Of a stretch of DNA of 64,000 bases, positions 8,612 to 17,774 are shown one piece after another. The first letter of the stretch is position 1. Each line of letters opens with the position of its first letter. The notes below the pieces were generated by a model that was given only the letters and a program-made list of their open reading frames with translations, searched no databases and was not told where the DNA came from. A program made the translations under genes and the position numbers. The stretch spans positions 728,501 to 792,500 of the forward strand of contig NZ_JAXOJT010000002.1 in assembly GCF_036663835.1 (NCBI RefSeq). Direction: 5' to 3'. The DNA comes from Sphingomonas sp. LT1P40 (GTDB taxonomy: Bacteria > Pseudomonadota > Alphaproteobacteria > Sphingomonadales > Sphingomonadaceae).

Positions 8612-9268
8612 TTAGGCGGCGGGAGCGCTCCGGTCCAGATGGCGACCCAGCGCAACGAAGCCGTAGATCAGCAGCGGCACCAGCACGATCGACAAGGTAA
8701 CCTTGGCCAGCATCTGGCCCGCCAGCAGGTTGGTGATGTCGAAGAGCCCGTAAAAGGCGACGAACACGAATACCAATGTATCGACGATCTGGCTGAGCAC
8801 GCCCGCCACCGCCGAGCGGAACCACAGCATGCGCGATCCTTCCCGCCCCTTGAGCGCGGCGAAGATGGTGACGTTCAGCGTCTGCGAAATGCCATAAGCG
8901 ATGATCCCGCCGATCCAGATGCGCCAAGTGCTGAACAGGATCAGCTGGATCGCCTTCAGCCCGTCGGCGCGTTGCTCGATCATTTCCGCCGATGGCGGAA
9001 GCGCGAACACCAGCAGTGATAGCAGCAGCGACGCGATCAACGGCACGAAGCCGAACAGCACCAGTTTGTTGGCGACACTGCGCCCGTGCAGTTCCGCAAC
9101 GGCGCTCGACACCGCGACCAGCAGCAGAAAGGCGAAGATGCCCGCCTCGACCGCCAATGGCCCCAATGCAACCTGCTTATTGCCCAGCACGCCCGCGATG
9201 CAGACCATGCCCCCATAGAAGATCGAGAGGAAGAAGAGCGAGCGCGTCAGCGGAACAGGTGTCGTCAT
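8612..9268 (-). CDS. yhhQ: Queuosine precursor transporter (YhhQ/QPTR family)
   Basis: This 218-residue inner-membrane protein has about six transmembrane segments and the conserved YhhQ features: an early NKQVALGPLAVEAGIFAF segment, VSSAVAELHGRSVANKLV (an ECxG/AE-type region), WRIWIGGIIAYGISQTLNV and SAVAGVLSQIVDTLVFVFVAFYG. Members take up preQ0 or preQ1 for tRNA queuosine synthesis. The position beside argB does not add functional information. The next gene upstream, a nucleoside transporter, is divergent. Confidence 0.88.
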   Translation of the reverse strand: MTTPVPLTRSLFFLSIFYGGMVCIAGVLGNKQVALGPLAVEAGIFAFLLLVAVSSAVAELHGRSVANKLVLFGFVPLIASLLLSLLVFALPPSAEMIEQRADGLKAIQLILFSTWRIWIGGIIAYGISQTLNVTIFAALKGREGSRMLWFRSAVAGVLSQIVDTLVFVFVAFYGLFDITNLLAGQMLAKVTLSIVLVPLLIYGFVALGRHLDRSAPAA

Positions 9269-9356
9269 GGCGCACGCTAACCCGGTTTCACGCGATACGG
9301 AAGCACCTAGCGATATGGAAATCGCGCGCTAAGGTACCCCTTATGCCGCGCGCCAG

Positions 9357-10643
9357 ATGCGGTTCACAGGGGCAGACCATTTGACTAATTTCCCGATCGG
9401 CATTTTCGGTATCATCGCGATCCTCGCCATCGCGGTCCTGTTGTCGTCGAACCGTCGCGCGATCCGGCTGCGTGTCGTCGGCGCGGCGTTCGCGCTTCAG
9501 GCGGGGATCGCGTTTATTGTGCTGTACGTGCCGGTCGGCCAAACGGTGATTGCGCGCATGGCGAATGGGGTGACCGCGCTGCTCGGCTATGCGCAGGAGG
9601 GGACCAACTTCATTTTCGGCCCGCTGGCGCAGCCCAATCTTGGCGGCGCGAGCTTTGCGATCGCGGCGCTGCCGGTGATCATCTTCTTCGCCAGCCTCGT
9701 CTCGATCCTCTACCATCTGGGCATCATGCAGTTCGTGATCCGCTGGGTCGGCGGCGGGATCGAACGGGTGACCGGCGTGTCGAAAGTCGAATCGCTGTGT
9801 TCGGCGGCGAACATCTTCGTCGGGCAGAGCGAGTCGCCGCTGGTCATCCGCCCCTATCTCGCCAAGCTTACCCCGCCGCAGCTGTTCGCGGTGATGACCG
9901 TCGGCATGGCGGGCGTCGCGGGCACGATCCTCGCGCTCTATGCCAGCTTCCTCAAACCCGAGGCGCTGCCGTATCTGCTGGCCGCGTCGTTCATGGCGGC
10001 ACCAGGCGGGTTGCTGATGGCCAAGATCATGATGCCCGACGTGCCGCCGGTCGAGGAGGAACTGCCACTGGGCGACGATCCGGAGGATGTCGTGATCCGC
10101 GTGGTCGAGCATGAAATCGAGGAAGAAAAAGCCGCCAACATCATCATGGCGGCGGCGAGCGGCGCGCAAACCGGCGTGCGGATCGCGGTAGCGGTGGGTG
10201 CGATGGTGTTAGCATTCGTCGCGCTGGTCGCGCTCGCCAATGGCCTGTTGAGCGGTGTCGGCAGTTGGTTCGGCTATCCGCAGTTGAGTTTCCAGATGCT
10301 GCTCGGTTATGTGTTTCAGCCGATGATGTTCCTGATCGGCATCCCGTGGCACGAAGCGGGTGCGGCGGGCGGATTGTTCGGCACCAAGATGGTACTCAAC
10401 GAGGTCGTCGGTTTCGTCGAGCTCGCCAAGCTGACTGAGCTCAGCCCGCGCAGCGTCGCGATCATCACCTTTTCGCTGTGCGGTTTCGCCAATTTCAGCT
10501 CGATTGCGATCCAGATGGCCGCGACCGGCAGCCTCGCGCCGAACCAGCGCCCGATGATCGCCAAGCTGGGGATTAAGGCGCTGATCGCTGGCAGTCTGGC
10601 GAATTTGATGAGTGCGGCACTGGCGGGGTTGATGCTGCCGTGA
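9357..10643 (+). CDS. NupC-type concentrative nucleoside transporter
   Basis: The 428-residue inner-membrane protein belongs to the CNT family, which imports nucleosides with H+ or Na+. It shows about ten transmembrane segments and the family signatures FIFGPLA, FFASLVSILYHLGIMQ, NIFVGQSESPLVIRPYL, GTILALYASFL, FMAAPGGLLMAKIMMP, GIPWHEAGAAGGLFGTKMVLNE and FSLCGFANFSSIAIQ. A charged cytoplasmic loop (residues about 232-260) separates the two halves. Its last bases overlap the next gene in a GTGA junction, so the two are coupled. Confidence 0.93.
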   Translation: MRFTGADHLTNFPIGIFGIIAILAIAVLLSSNRRAIRLRVVGAAFALQAGIAFIVLYVPVGQTVIARMANGVTALLGYAQEGTNFIFGPLAQPNLGGASFAIAALPVIIFFASLVSILYHLGIMQFVIRWVGGGIERVTGVSKVESLCSAANIFVGQSESPLVIRPYLAKLTPPQLFAVMTVGMAGVAGTILALYASFLKPEALPYLLAASFMAAPGGLLMAKIMMPDVPPVEEELPLGDDPEDVVIRVVEHEIEEEKAANIIMAAASGAQTGVRIAVAVGAMVLAFVALVALANGLLSGVGSWFGYPQLSFQMLLGYVFQPMMFLIGIPWHEAGAAGGLFGTKMVLNEVVGFVELAKLTELSPRSVAIITFSLCGFANFSSIAIQMAATGSLAPNQRPMIAKLGIKALIAGSLANLMSAALAGLMLP

Positions 10644-11188
10644 GCGAGCGGCTCGTCGCGCATGTATCGAAGACCAGGATGCTGATTCTGATATTTATTG
10701 GAGGGGCATTTTTGGCGGCGGGGTTCTGGATTGTCATCAATGCCGACGAACTTGCGTACCAGAAAGGCTTCGATAGTTCTGCGCCCATCTTGTTCATTGG
10801 CGCTGTCGCGATTCTGGTTTTCGGCGGACTTACGATCGTGGGTGTACGCCAGCTATTTCGCAACGGGCCAGTAATGGAAATCGACACGCGCGGTATCCTT
10901 TGGCGGCGCTGGTTGGACCAGATCATTCCATGGAGCGCGATCGTTCGCACGGAGCAGCGCGCAATCTATAACCAAACGTTCCTGTGCGTATGGCTCGATG
11001 CGCCGGAGCACTACCCTGCTCAATCGACTCTCGGTAGGCTGTCAGGCCTGAACAAAGGCATGGGTTTCGGCGATCTCGCATTGACAATGCAGGGCACCGA
11101 TCAGAGCTTCGACCGACTGACCGAAGTAATCCATACTCATCTCGGTGCCCACAATCATCGCGTTGGCACCGGCTCCGGTCCCGAATAG
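10640..11188 (+). CDS. STM3941-like membrane-anchored hypothetical protein
   Basis: The 182-residue protein has two N-terminal transmembrane helices ([20 protein letters not shown] and [20 protein letters not shown]) followed by a soluble PH-like region with [26 protein letters not shown]. This organisation matches STM3941-family proteins of unknown function. Translation starts at a GTG that overlaps the nupC-like stop (GTGA), so it is coupled to the transporter. Its 3' end overlaps the convergent 3-hydroxyacyl-CoA dehydrogenase gene by 34 bp. Confidence 0.8.
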   Translation: MSERLVAHVSKTRMLILIFIGGAFLAAGFWIVINADELAYQKGFDSSAPILFIGAVAILVFGGLTIVGVRQLFRNGPVMEIDTRGILWRRWLDQIIPWSAIVRTEQRAIYNQTFLCVWLDAPEHYPAQSTLGRLSGLNKGMGFGDLALTMQGTDQSFDRLTEVIHTHLGAHNHRVGTGSGPE

Positions 11189-12024
11189 TCGTAAAAGCCG
11201 CGCCCGGTCTTCCGCCCGTACCAGCCGGCTTCGACATATTTGATCAGCAACGGCGCGGGGCGGAATTTGGGGTCACCGGTCCCTTCGAACAGAACGCGGC
11301 TGATCTCAAGGCAGGTGTCGAGGCCGATGAAGTCGGCGAGCGTGAATGGACCCATCGGGTGGTTCAGGCCCAGCTGGATCGCGGCGTCGATATCAGGAAT
11401 CGTTGCGACCCCCTCTCCAAGGGCAAAGCACGCCTCATTGACGAACGGCATCAGCACGCGGTTGACGATGAAGCCCGGGGCGTCATTGGCGTGGACGATG
11501 CGCTTGCCCAAGGTCTCGCCGTAAGCCTCGACCGCAGTGACGGTCGCGTCGCTGGTGGCGAGGCCGCGGATCAGCTCGATCAGGCCCATCACCGGCACCG
11601 GGTTGAAGAAATGCACGCCCACGAAGCGCGCCGGATTGGGCGAGGCCTGCGCCAGCCGCGTGATCGGGATCGAGGAGGTGTTGCTCGCAAGGATTGCGTC
11701 CGGCCCCAGCACCTTGCCGACGCTCTCAAAGATCTGGCGCTTGATCGCCTCCCGCTCGGTCGCGGCCTCGATCACCAGATCGCAGACGGCAAACGCGTCG
11801 GTGCCACCGACGCATTCGATGTTGGTCAATGCGGCATCGAGCGCTTCGGCGGTGATCTTTTCCTTCTCCACCGCGCGCGCGAGTTGCTTGGCGATCCCGG
11901 CCTTGCCCTTTTCGGCGCGCTCGGCGTCGACATCGGACAACAGCACGCGATAGCCCGCCTGCGCCGAAACCTGAGCGATGCCTGCTCCCATTTGTCCCGC
12001 GCCGATTACGCCGATCGTCTTCAT
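11155..12024 (-). CDS. 3-hydroxybutyryl-CoA dehydrogenase
   Basis: The enzyme oxidises 3-hydroxyacyl-CoA to 3-ketoacyl-CoA with NAD(P). The 289-residue protein has the Rossmann motif [21 protein letters not shown] at the N-terminus and the family segments [33 protein letters not shown] (catalytic His), [17 protein letters not shown] and [22 protein letters not shown]. It is the short stand-alone form, used in butanoate, PHB or fatty-acid metabolism. It ends in a 34-bp convergent overlap with the STM3941-like gene. Confidence 0.95.
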   Translation of the reverse strand: MKTIGVIGAGQMGAGIAQVSAQAGYRVLLSDVDAERAEKGKAGIAKQLARAVEKEKITAEALDAALTNIECVGGTDAFAVCDLVIEAATEREAIKRQIFESVGKVLGPDAILASNTSSIPITRLAQASPNPARFVGVHFFNPVPVMGLIELIRGLATSDATVTAVEAYGETLGKRIVHANDAPGFIVNRVLMPFVNEACFALGEGVATIPDIDAAIQLGLNHPMGPFTLADFIGLDTCLEISRVLFEGTGDPKFRPAPLLIKYVEAGWYGRKTGRGFYDYSGPEPVPTR

Positions 12025-12092
12025 GCTTGCCTCCGATATCGAATATGGCAGCCTCCTACCGACTCGTTTCGCAAACAGCTAGGATGCTGGCC

Positions 12093-13121
12093 ATGCTGAC
12101 CCTCGCGCTTGTCTTTGCCGTTCAGGTATCTGCCCCGCAGTTGGGGCCGATCAAGGTGTTCGGCGATTGGGTGGTCGCGTGCGACAATATCAAGCAGTGC
12201 GAGATGACCTCGCTCTGGCCCGGCGAGGCGCAGCCGGACGACAGATCACCCTACGACCAGGTGTCGGTTTCAGTCGAGCGCGCGCCGGGACCGACGGGTG
12301 GGTTCACTGTCGAAGTGCAGTTGCCCGCCAATGCCGGAAATGATTCGCTGCGGGTGACGACCGAGCGCGGGCTGGACGTGCGCGCGATGCCGCGAAAGGA
12401 TTTTCTGCGCATTACCGGTACCGATGCCGCCAAGGTTGTCGCGGGGATGATCGATGGCGCGGACCTGCGAATCGGCGATGAAACGTCGGTGATGGGTATG
12501 GCATCGCTCAAGGGATCGTCGGCCGCCCTGCGTTTCATCGATGCCGAGCAGGGACGCGTAGGAACGGTCACCGCAACAGTTGCTAAAGGCACCAAGCCGG
12601 TGAGCGCGGTCCCGGCACCGCCGGCAATGCCTAAGGTGAGTTACGTGCGGCCGACGGGCGTGGCGGCATCGTTCACCCCGGCAATGCGCGCCGCGCTCGA
12701 CAAGGCGAGCGAGTGCGGCAGCGTCTATGAGGGCGGCGAGGGGGAATTGCCCAAGGCCGAAACCGCCGCGCTGGGCGGGGGCAGGACGCTGTTGATGCTA
12801 CCATGCGGGAGCGGCGCGTATAACTACTCGACGGAGCCTTATATTCTCGCCGCCGGTGCCAGGCCTGTGCTGGCGAAATTCGATGTCGCGCCGGGCATGG
12901 CGAGCGAAGGACCGCCGAACCTCGTCAACGCGACCTTCGATGCGAAGACGGGGCGGTTGGCGAGCTATTCCAAGGGACGCGGGATCGGCGATTGCGGGTC
13001 GGCCGAAACCTATGTCTGGGACGGGACGATGTTCCGGTTGATCGAAGCGCGGTCGATGATCGAATGTCGCGGTTCGGTGAACTGGCTGACGGTGTGGCGT
13101 GCCGAGCCAGTGGCGCGTTAA
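12093..13121 (+). CDS. DUF1176 family exported protein
   Basis: The protein begins with a hydrophobic export signal (MLTLALVFAVQVSA) followed by the DUF1176 start PIKVFGDWVVACDNIKQCEM. Later family-like parts include KASECGSVYEGG, LLMLPCGSGAYNYS, GIGDCGSAETYVWDG and MIECRGSVNWLTVWRA, with paired cysteines. DUF1176 proteins are periplasmic and of unknown function. I choose the ATG at 12093, giving 342 residues, because AGGA lies 8 bases upstream. The frame is open from 12027, but that start would leave only 2 bp to the divergent dehydrogenase gene. Starts at 12045 or 12084 are possible. Confidence 0.85.
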   Translation: MLTLALVFAVQVSAPQLGPIKVFGDWVVACDNIKQCEMTSLWPGEAQPDDRSPYDQVSVSVERAPGPTGGFTVEVQLPANAGNDSLRVTTERGLDVRAMPRKDFLRITGTDAAKVVAGMIDGADLRIGDETSVMGMASLKGSSAALRFIDAEQGRVGTVTATVAKGTKPVSAVPAPPAMPKVSYVRPTGVAASFTPAMRAALDKASECGSVYEGGEGELPKAETAALGGGRTLLMLPCGSGAYNYSTEPYILAAGARPVLAKFDVAPGMASEGPPNLVNATFDAKTGRLASYSKGRGIGDCGSAETYVWDGTMFRLIEARSMIECRGSVNWLTVWRAEPVAR

Positions 13122-13939
13122 GGCAAGGCGATCTCGAACAGCTTCGGCCAGCGCTTGCCGGTGACGTAGAGTTTCCCGGCCTTCGCGTCATAGGCGATGC
13201 CGTTGAGCACCGATTCGCTATCGCGCACCACTACTGTCGCGGTCACCGCCGACAGATCGATGAAGCCCTTGATGACGCCGCTCGCCGGATCGATTCGCGC
13301 GATCAGGTCGGTGTGCCAGATATTCGCCAGCACCTCGCCGCGCACGAACTCCAGCTCATTCAGCTGATCGACCGGCTGACCGTTCCAGGTGACGCGGATG
13401 CGCCGCCGTTCGGCCATTGTTTCAGGGTTCAGAAAACGCAATTCGGCGGTGCCGTCGCTCAGGATCAGGCTGCTGCCATCGTGCGTGAGCCCCCAACCTT
13501 CGCCGGTGTAGCGGAAGGTGCCGGTCTGGCGGAATGTCTTACGATCCCAGCGGAACCCAATGCCGTGCCGCCAGGTCAGGCTGACGATGGTGCCGCGCCA
13601 GCCGGTGCTGCCCTCACCAAAATATTGCGCGGGCAGCCGCGCTTCGCGCTTTACCTTGCCGGTGGCGAGATCGACTTCGCGGATCGCCGATTCGCCGCGC
13701 TGACCGGTGCTCTCGAACAGGTGACCTTCGCTGAAGAACAGGCCTTGGGTAAATGCCGCCGGATCATGCGGATGAATGGCCAGAATCGTCGCCGTCTCGA
13801 TCGGCGAACCGGCTGGCGTTTCGGCGCGTGTCTCCGACTGGCTTGTCTGGGGCGCCGAAACGACAGGGGCCGCCCCGGCCAGCATGGCCAGGGCGACCCC
13901 GATTATCGTCCCGCGCCCGACCTGGATCAGTCGGTGCAT
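13118..13939 (-). CDS. Glutaminyl-peptide cyclotransferase (plant/bacterial type)
   Basis: The enzyme converts N-terminal Gln to pyroglutamate. The 273-residue protein has a signal-like N-terminus (GTIIGVALAMLAGAAPVVSA), a linker, and a five-bladed propeller typical of the plant-type cyclase: HDPAAFTQGLFFSEGHLFESTGQRGES, VSLTWRHGIGFRWD, GEGWGLTHDGSSLILSDGT, LNELEFVRGEVLANIWHTD and VLNGIAYDAKAGKLYVTGKRWPKLFEI. It is probably periplasmic. Its 3' end overlaps the convergent DUF1176 gene by 4 bp. Confidence 0.92.
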   Translation of the reverse strand: MHRLIQVGRGTIIGVALAMLAGAAPVVSAPQTSQSETRAETPAGSPIETATILAIHPHDPAAFTQGLFFSEGHLFESTGQRGESAIREVDLATGKVKREARLPAQYFGEGSTGWRGTIVSLTWRHGIGFRWDRKTFRQTGTFRYTGEGWGLTHDGSSLILSDGTAELRFLNPETMAERRRIRVTWNGQPVDQLNELEFVRGEVLANIWHTDLIARIDPASGVIKGFIDLSAVTATVVVRDSESVLNGIAYDAKAGKLYVTGKRWPKLFEIALP

Positions 13940-13959
13940 GGATTTCCGTACCTTCGACG

Positions 13960-14811
13960 TCAGTCCTGCGACGGCGACAGATTCACCGCAGCATATTTGC
14001 CGCGACGATCGACTTCGAGCTCGAACTCGAGCTTGTCGCCTTCGTTGAGCGTCGGCATGCCTGCACGCTCGACCGCCGAGATGTGCACGAACGCATCCGG
14101 CTGACCGTCATCGCGCTGAATGAAGCCGAAGCCCTTCATCGCGTTGAAGAACTTGACCGTACCGGTCGCCTTCTCACCCGTCAGCTGACGCTGCGGGCCA
14201 CCGGCACCGCCGCCAGCACCGCCGCGAGGGGCACCCGGACCAGCATCGCGGTCACGCGGCGGACCGCGATCTTCGACTGGCATCGGTTCGCCGTCGATCT
14301 TCAGATCGGTTGCGCTGATGCGGCCGCCGCGATCAACCAGCGTGAAACCCAAAGGCTGCCCTTCGGCCAGACCGGTCAGACCGGCTTGTTCGACCGCGCT
14401 GATATGCACGAAAACATCTTCACCGCCATCGTCGCGGACGACGAAGCCAAAGCCCTTCTGGCCATTGAAAAATTTGACCACGCCGGTGCCTTCGCCAACG
14501 ACCTGGGGGGGCATGCCGCCACCACCGCCGCCGCCGCGATTTCCGCCGCCGAAGCCGCCGCCACCACCGCCGCCAAAGCCACCACCGCCGCCGCCGCGAT
14601 AACCACCTCCGCCGCCGCCGCCGCCGAAGCGGTCACCGCCGCCGAAGCCGCCACCACCGCCGCGATCGCCAAAACCACCGCCGCCGCCGCCGAAGCGATC
14701 GCCGCCGCCACCAAAGCTGCTGCCGCCGCCAAATTCATCGCCGCCGAAACCGTCGCGCTTGTCTCTGCCACGCCCGCCGCGATCCCCGCGGCGCCCTCGA
14801 TCAAAACTCAT
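13960..14811 (-). CDS. Double cold-shock-domain protein with long Gly/Arg-rich N-terminus
   Basis: The 283-residue protein has two cold-shock domains that bind single-stranded RNA or DNA: the first has VVKFFNGQKGFGFVVRDDGGEDVFVHISAV (residues about 110-140) and the second VKFFNAMKGFGFIQRDDGQPDAFVHISAV (about 220-250). Each keeps RNP1 (KGFGF) and RNP2 (VFVHI or AFVHI). The first 100 residues are a disordered Gly-rich tail with repeated RGG, FGG and GGGG units, and the linker is also Gly/Pro/Arg rich. The ATG at 14811 (MSFDRGRRG) is preceded by AGGG. Such tails in other RNA-binding proteins support condensation; that role here is inferred. Confidence 0.93.
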   Translation of the reverse strand: MSFDRGRRGDRGGRGRDKRDGFGGDEFGGGSSFGGGGDRFGGGGGGFGDRGGGGGFGGGDRFGGGGGGGGYRGGGGGGFGGGGGGGFGGGNRGGGGGGGMPPQVVGEGTGVVKFFNGQKGFGFVVRDDGGEDVFVHISAVEQAGLTGLAEGQPLGFTLVDRGGRISATDLKIDGEPMPVEDRGPPRDRDAGPGAPRGGAGGGAGGPQRQLTGEKATGTVKFFNAMKGFGFIQRDDGQPDAFVHISAVERAGMPTLNEGDKLEFELEVDRRGKYAAVNLSPSQD

Positions 14812-15015
14812 TGCCCTGTTCGTCTTCCCGGTCGCCCAACTTCGATGCGAAAACCATACGCTGGACGAAGGCGCAGGCATTCCGGCGCTCCTGAGACACG
14901 CCTATGGAATCAGGTCATAGCGAACTACGACACGCCGTGCGAACGATTTCGTCTAATTTGAACACCATTTCAACCGAACCTTGCGCACCTGCGTCCCAGA
15001 AGGCACAGGGCGGGG
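14812..15015. other. Divergent upstream region of cold-shock and TerC genes
   Basis: These 204 bp contain no supported gene. They must hold the promoters of the minus-strand cold-shock gene and of terC. A long leader would fit cold-shock regulation, but I could not identify a defined cold-box or clear -35/-10 pair. Confidence 0.4.
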
Positions 15016-15825
15016 ATGACCGATATTTCTGTATTGCTGGCCGACCCGGCCGCCTGGGCCGCCCTGATCACCCTCGTCATCATGGAAGTGGTGCTGGGAA
15101 TCGACAATCTCATCTTCATTTCGATTCTGTCGAACAAACTGCCGGAGCATCAGCGGCAAAAGGCGCGCCGCATCGGTATCGGGCTGGCGCTCGTCATGCG
15201 GCTGGCGCTGCTGTCGATGATCGCATGGATCGTCGGGCTGACCGCGACCGTGTTCGATCTGGGCCTGACCGGACCGGTCGGAGCGAATGGCGAGCCGAGC
15301 TTCGAGACGCTGTTTTCATGGCGCGACCTGATCCTGATCGCGGGCGGCCTGTTCCTGTTGTGGAAGGCGACCAAGGAGATCCACCACACGCTGGATCCGG
15401 TGCCCAGCGACCATGCGGTGCTCGACAAGAAGCAGGTCGCGGGCCTGAACTTCGGATCGGCCATTTTTCAGATCATTCTGCTCGACATGGTGTTCTCGAT
15501 CGATTCGATCCTGACCGCGGTCGGCATGACCGAGCATGTGCAGATCATGTATGTCGCCGTCATCGTCGCGGTGATCGTGATGCTGGTCGCCGCCGATCCG
15601 CTGGCCAACTTCATCGACAAGAACCCGACGGTGGTGATGCTGGCGCTGGGCTTCCTGCTGATGATCGGTGCCGTGCTGATCGCCGACGGCTTTGGCGTGC
15701 ATGTGCCAAAGGGGTATATTTATGCCGCGATGGCATTCTCCGCGCTGGTCGAGGCGCTCAATATCTTCTCTCGCCGGGCAAAGGCGAAGAAGGGCGGGCC
15801 GCAAGAACCACCCGCTAGCCCCTAA
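15016..15825 (+). CDS. TerC family integral membrane protein
   Basis: The 269-residue protein has about seven to eight transmembrane segments and the acidic motifs in the membrane that define Ter[15 protein letters not shown] near residues 25-38 and [17 protein letters not shown] near 155-171, plus [20 protein letters not shown]. TerC proteins are linked to tellurite resistance and to manganese or other metal export and loading of secreted metalloproteins. It is a stand-alone gene here, without other ter genes, so a housekeeping metal-export role is more likely than tellurite resistance. Confidence 0.93.
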   Translation: MTDISVLLADPAAWAALITLVIMEVVLGIDNLIFISILSNKLPEHQRQKARRIGIGLALVMRLALLSMIAWIVGLTATVFDLGLTGPVGANGEPSFETLFSWRDLILIAGGLFLLWKATKEIHHTLDPVPSDHAVLDKKQVAGLNFGSAIFQIILLDMVFSIDSILTAVGMTEHVQIMYVAVIVAVIVMLVAADPLANFIDKNPTVVMLALGFLLMIGAVLIADGFGVHVPKGYIYAAMAFSALVEALNIFSRRAKAKKGGPQEPPASP

Positions 15826-15868
15826 GCTGGCCATTGAGCGTTCAGAGATAAGCGGCTAGTCGCACGCG

Positions 15869-16489
15869 ATGGCCGTTTACCTGCACGAAGAAGATTTGCC
15901 CGCCGACGTGTTCGCACCGGGCGTCGATATCGCCGTCGATACCGAGACGATGGGGCTGCTGACGCCGCGCGACCGGCTGTGCCTGGTCCAGCTGTCGGAC
16001 GGCGGCGCGGACGAACATCTGGTGCGGTTTTCGCCGGGCAGCGACTATGCCGCGCCGAATTTGAAGGCAGTGCTGGCCGATCCTGCGCGGGTGAAGCTGT
16101 ATCACTTCGCGCGGTTCGATCTGGCGGCGGTCAGCCATTATCTGGGCGTGACCGCCGGGCCGGTCTATTGCACCAAGATCGCCTCAAGGCTGGTGCGCAC
16201 CTATACCGACCGGCACGGCCTGAAGGATCTGGTGCGCGAGTTGCTGGGGCAGGAAATCTCAAAGCAGCAGCAATCGTCCGACTGGGGCGGGCCGGTGCTG
16301 AGCGAGCCGCAAAAGGAATATGCCGCGTCGGACGTGCGCTATCTGCACGCGATGCGTGAGGAGCTCGACCGGCGGCTGGCGCGCGAGGGCCGGACGGCGC
16401 TGGCACAGGCTTGTTTCGAGTTTCTGCCGCATCGTGCGGAGCTTGATCTGGCGGGCTGGCCCGAAACCGATATCTTCGCGCATGTCTGA
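15869..16489 (+). CDS. RNase D-like 3'-5' exonuclease (short form)
   Basis: The 206-residue protein is a single DEDD exonuclease domain: Exo I VDTETMGL near residue 24, Exo II in YHFARFDLAAV near residue 74, and Exo III YAASDVRYLHAM near residue 150 (Tyr-x3-Asp). It lacks the HRDC domains of full RNase D. In alphaproteobacteria this short exonuclease often precedes lptC, as here, where lptC starts 8 bp inside its 3' end. It probably trims RNA 3' ends in the cytosol. Confidence 0.92.
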   Translation: MAVYLHEEDLPADVFAPGVDIAVDTETMGLLTPRDRLCLVQLSDGGADEHLVRFSPGSDYAAPNLKAVLADPARVKLYHFARFDLAAVSHYLGVTAGPVYCTKIASRLVRTYTDRHGLKDLVRELLGQEISKQQQSSDWGGPVLSEPQKEYAASDVRYLHAMREELDRRLAREGRTALAQACFEFLPHRAELDLAGWPETDIFAHV

Positions 16490-17123
16490 AATTGCCCTTC
16501 AGGAACGCTCACGGCGCAAACGCTGGGCGCGGCCGGGCAGCAGCCACGATTATATCGTGCGCACGCTGCTGATGGTGCTGCCCGCCGGGATCGGTGTGCT
16601 CGGCGCGTTTCTGGTGATGGCACCGCTGTTCATGGGCGGCGAAATGTCGTTCCTGCTCGACAAGAACAAGGTCGATGTCGCCAGCGAGCGGTTGCGTATC
16701 CAGTCGGCGCGCTATCGCGGTGCCGATGCGAAGGGGCAGGCGTTCGTGCTGCGCGCAGGATCGGCGGTGCAGAAGAGTTCGGCGCAGCCTGTGGTGCAAC
16801 TCAACGATCTGGCCGCCGGGATTCAGTTGTCCGACGGTCCGGCCGAGGTGAAGGCGCAGCGCGGACGCTATGACATGGAGAGCGAGCAGGTCGCGGTCGA
16901 TGGCCCGATCCAGTTTCGCACCTCCGATGGCTATCGTCTCGACACGCGCGATTCGACGATCGATCTGAAGACGCGACAGCTGACAGGGACTGGCGCGGTC
17001 GATGGCAGCACCCCGCTCGGCAAGTTCAGCGGGAACAAGATGACGGCAGACCTCGACAAGCGCACCGTAAAAATACAAGGGAATGCCCGCTTGCGGATCG
17101 ACCCCAAGCGCGCAAATAGGTGA
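16482..17123 (+). CDS. lptC: LPS export protein LptC
   Basis: LptC is a bitopic inner-membrane protein that passes LPS from the LptBFG ABC transporter to LptA. The 213-residue protein has one N-terminal transmembrane helix (IVRTLLMVLPAGIGVLGAFLVMAPLF, about residues 25-50) and a periplasmic beta-jellyroll with DKNKVDVASERLRIQSARYRG and ADLDKRTVKIQGNARLRID. The start at 16482 (MSEIALQERSRR) overlaps the end of the exonuclease gene by 8 bp. It is followed at once by lptA and then lptB. Confidence 0.93.
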   Translation: MSEIALQERSRRKRWARPGSSHDYIVRTLLMVLPAGIGVLGAFLVMAPLFMGGEMSFLLDKNKVDVASERLRIQSARYRGADAKGQAFVLRAGSAVQKSSAQPVVQLNDLAAGIQLSDGPAEVKAQRGRYDMESEQVAVDGPIQFRTSDGYRLDTRDSTIDLKTRQLTGTGAVDGSTPLGKFSGNKMTADLDKRTVKIQGNARLRIDPKRANR

Positions 17124-17125
17124 CC

Positions 17126-17671
17126 ATGTCCCGTCCCCTCCTCATCGCGGCAATCGCGGCAATCGCTACCTCCGCCGCAATCGGTACCGCGGCGCTGGGT
17201 CAGACCCGCCACGATTCCAACGCGCCCATTGATTTCGCCGCGCAGAATATCGAGCTTCAAGACCGCGCCAACCGCGCGATCCTGTCGGGCGGGGTGCGGA
17301 TCACACAGGCGAACATGACGCTGACCGCGGCGCGCGTCACCGTCGTCTATACCGGCCAGGTGATCGACGGCTCGCCGTCGGTTTCGCGTTTCGATGCATC
17401 TGGCGGGGTCACGGTGACGAGGCCGGACCAGACCGCCAAGGCCCAGTACGGCGTTTACGACATCAACCGTCGCGTCATCACCATGCTGGGCGCGGTGACG
17501 TTGCGGCAGGGCAGCAACACGGTGAGCGGCGGGCGGCTGACGCTCAATCTCGACACCGGCCGCGCCTCGATCGACGGCTCCGGCGTCGGAACCACGCGCG
17601 CAGCGGATGGCAGCGTGGTGAAATCGGGCGGGCGCGTGACTGGACGTTTCACGGTTCCCAAACGCGACTGA
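17126..17671 (+). CDS. lptA: LPS periplasmic bridge protein LptA
   Basis: LptA polymerises into the periplasmic bridge that carries LPS to the outer membrane. The 181-residue protein has a signal peptide (LLIAAIAAIATSAAIGTAALG) followed by an OstA-type fold: IDFAAQNIELQDRANRAILSGGVRIT, TLTAARVTVVY, QTAKAQYGVYDINRRVITMLGAVTL and GGRLTLNLDTGRASIDGSG. ATG at 17126 follows AGGTG; a GTG at 17120 in the same frame is an alternative. It starts 2 bp after lptC, so the genes are an operon. Confidence 0.93.
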   Translation: MSRPLLIAAIAAIATSAAIGTAALGQTRHDSNAPIDFAAQNIELQDRANRAILSGGVRITQANMTLTAARVTVVYTGQVIDGSPSVSRFDASGGVTVTRPDQTAKAQYGVYDINRRVITMLGAVTLRQGSNTVSGGRLTLNLDTGRASIDGSGVGTTRAADGSVVKSGGRVTGRFTVPKRD

Positions 17672-17774
17672 TCCGGTCGCTGGATCGCACGGCCGCCTTC
17701 TTCATGCATAAAACTTGCCAAGTGACGGCGCGATAAGGATTCGCTAAGCACCGCGTGCGAGCAGGAAAGGCTAT

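Noticed and set aside
14511..14760. Tandem CCGCCGCCA-like units as a CRISPR or satellite array
   Set aside because: The units encode the Gly-rich tail of the cold-shock protein in frame and have no regular spacers.
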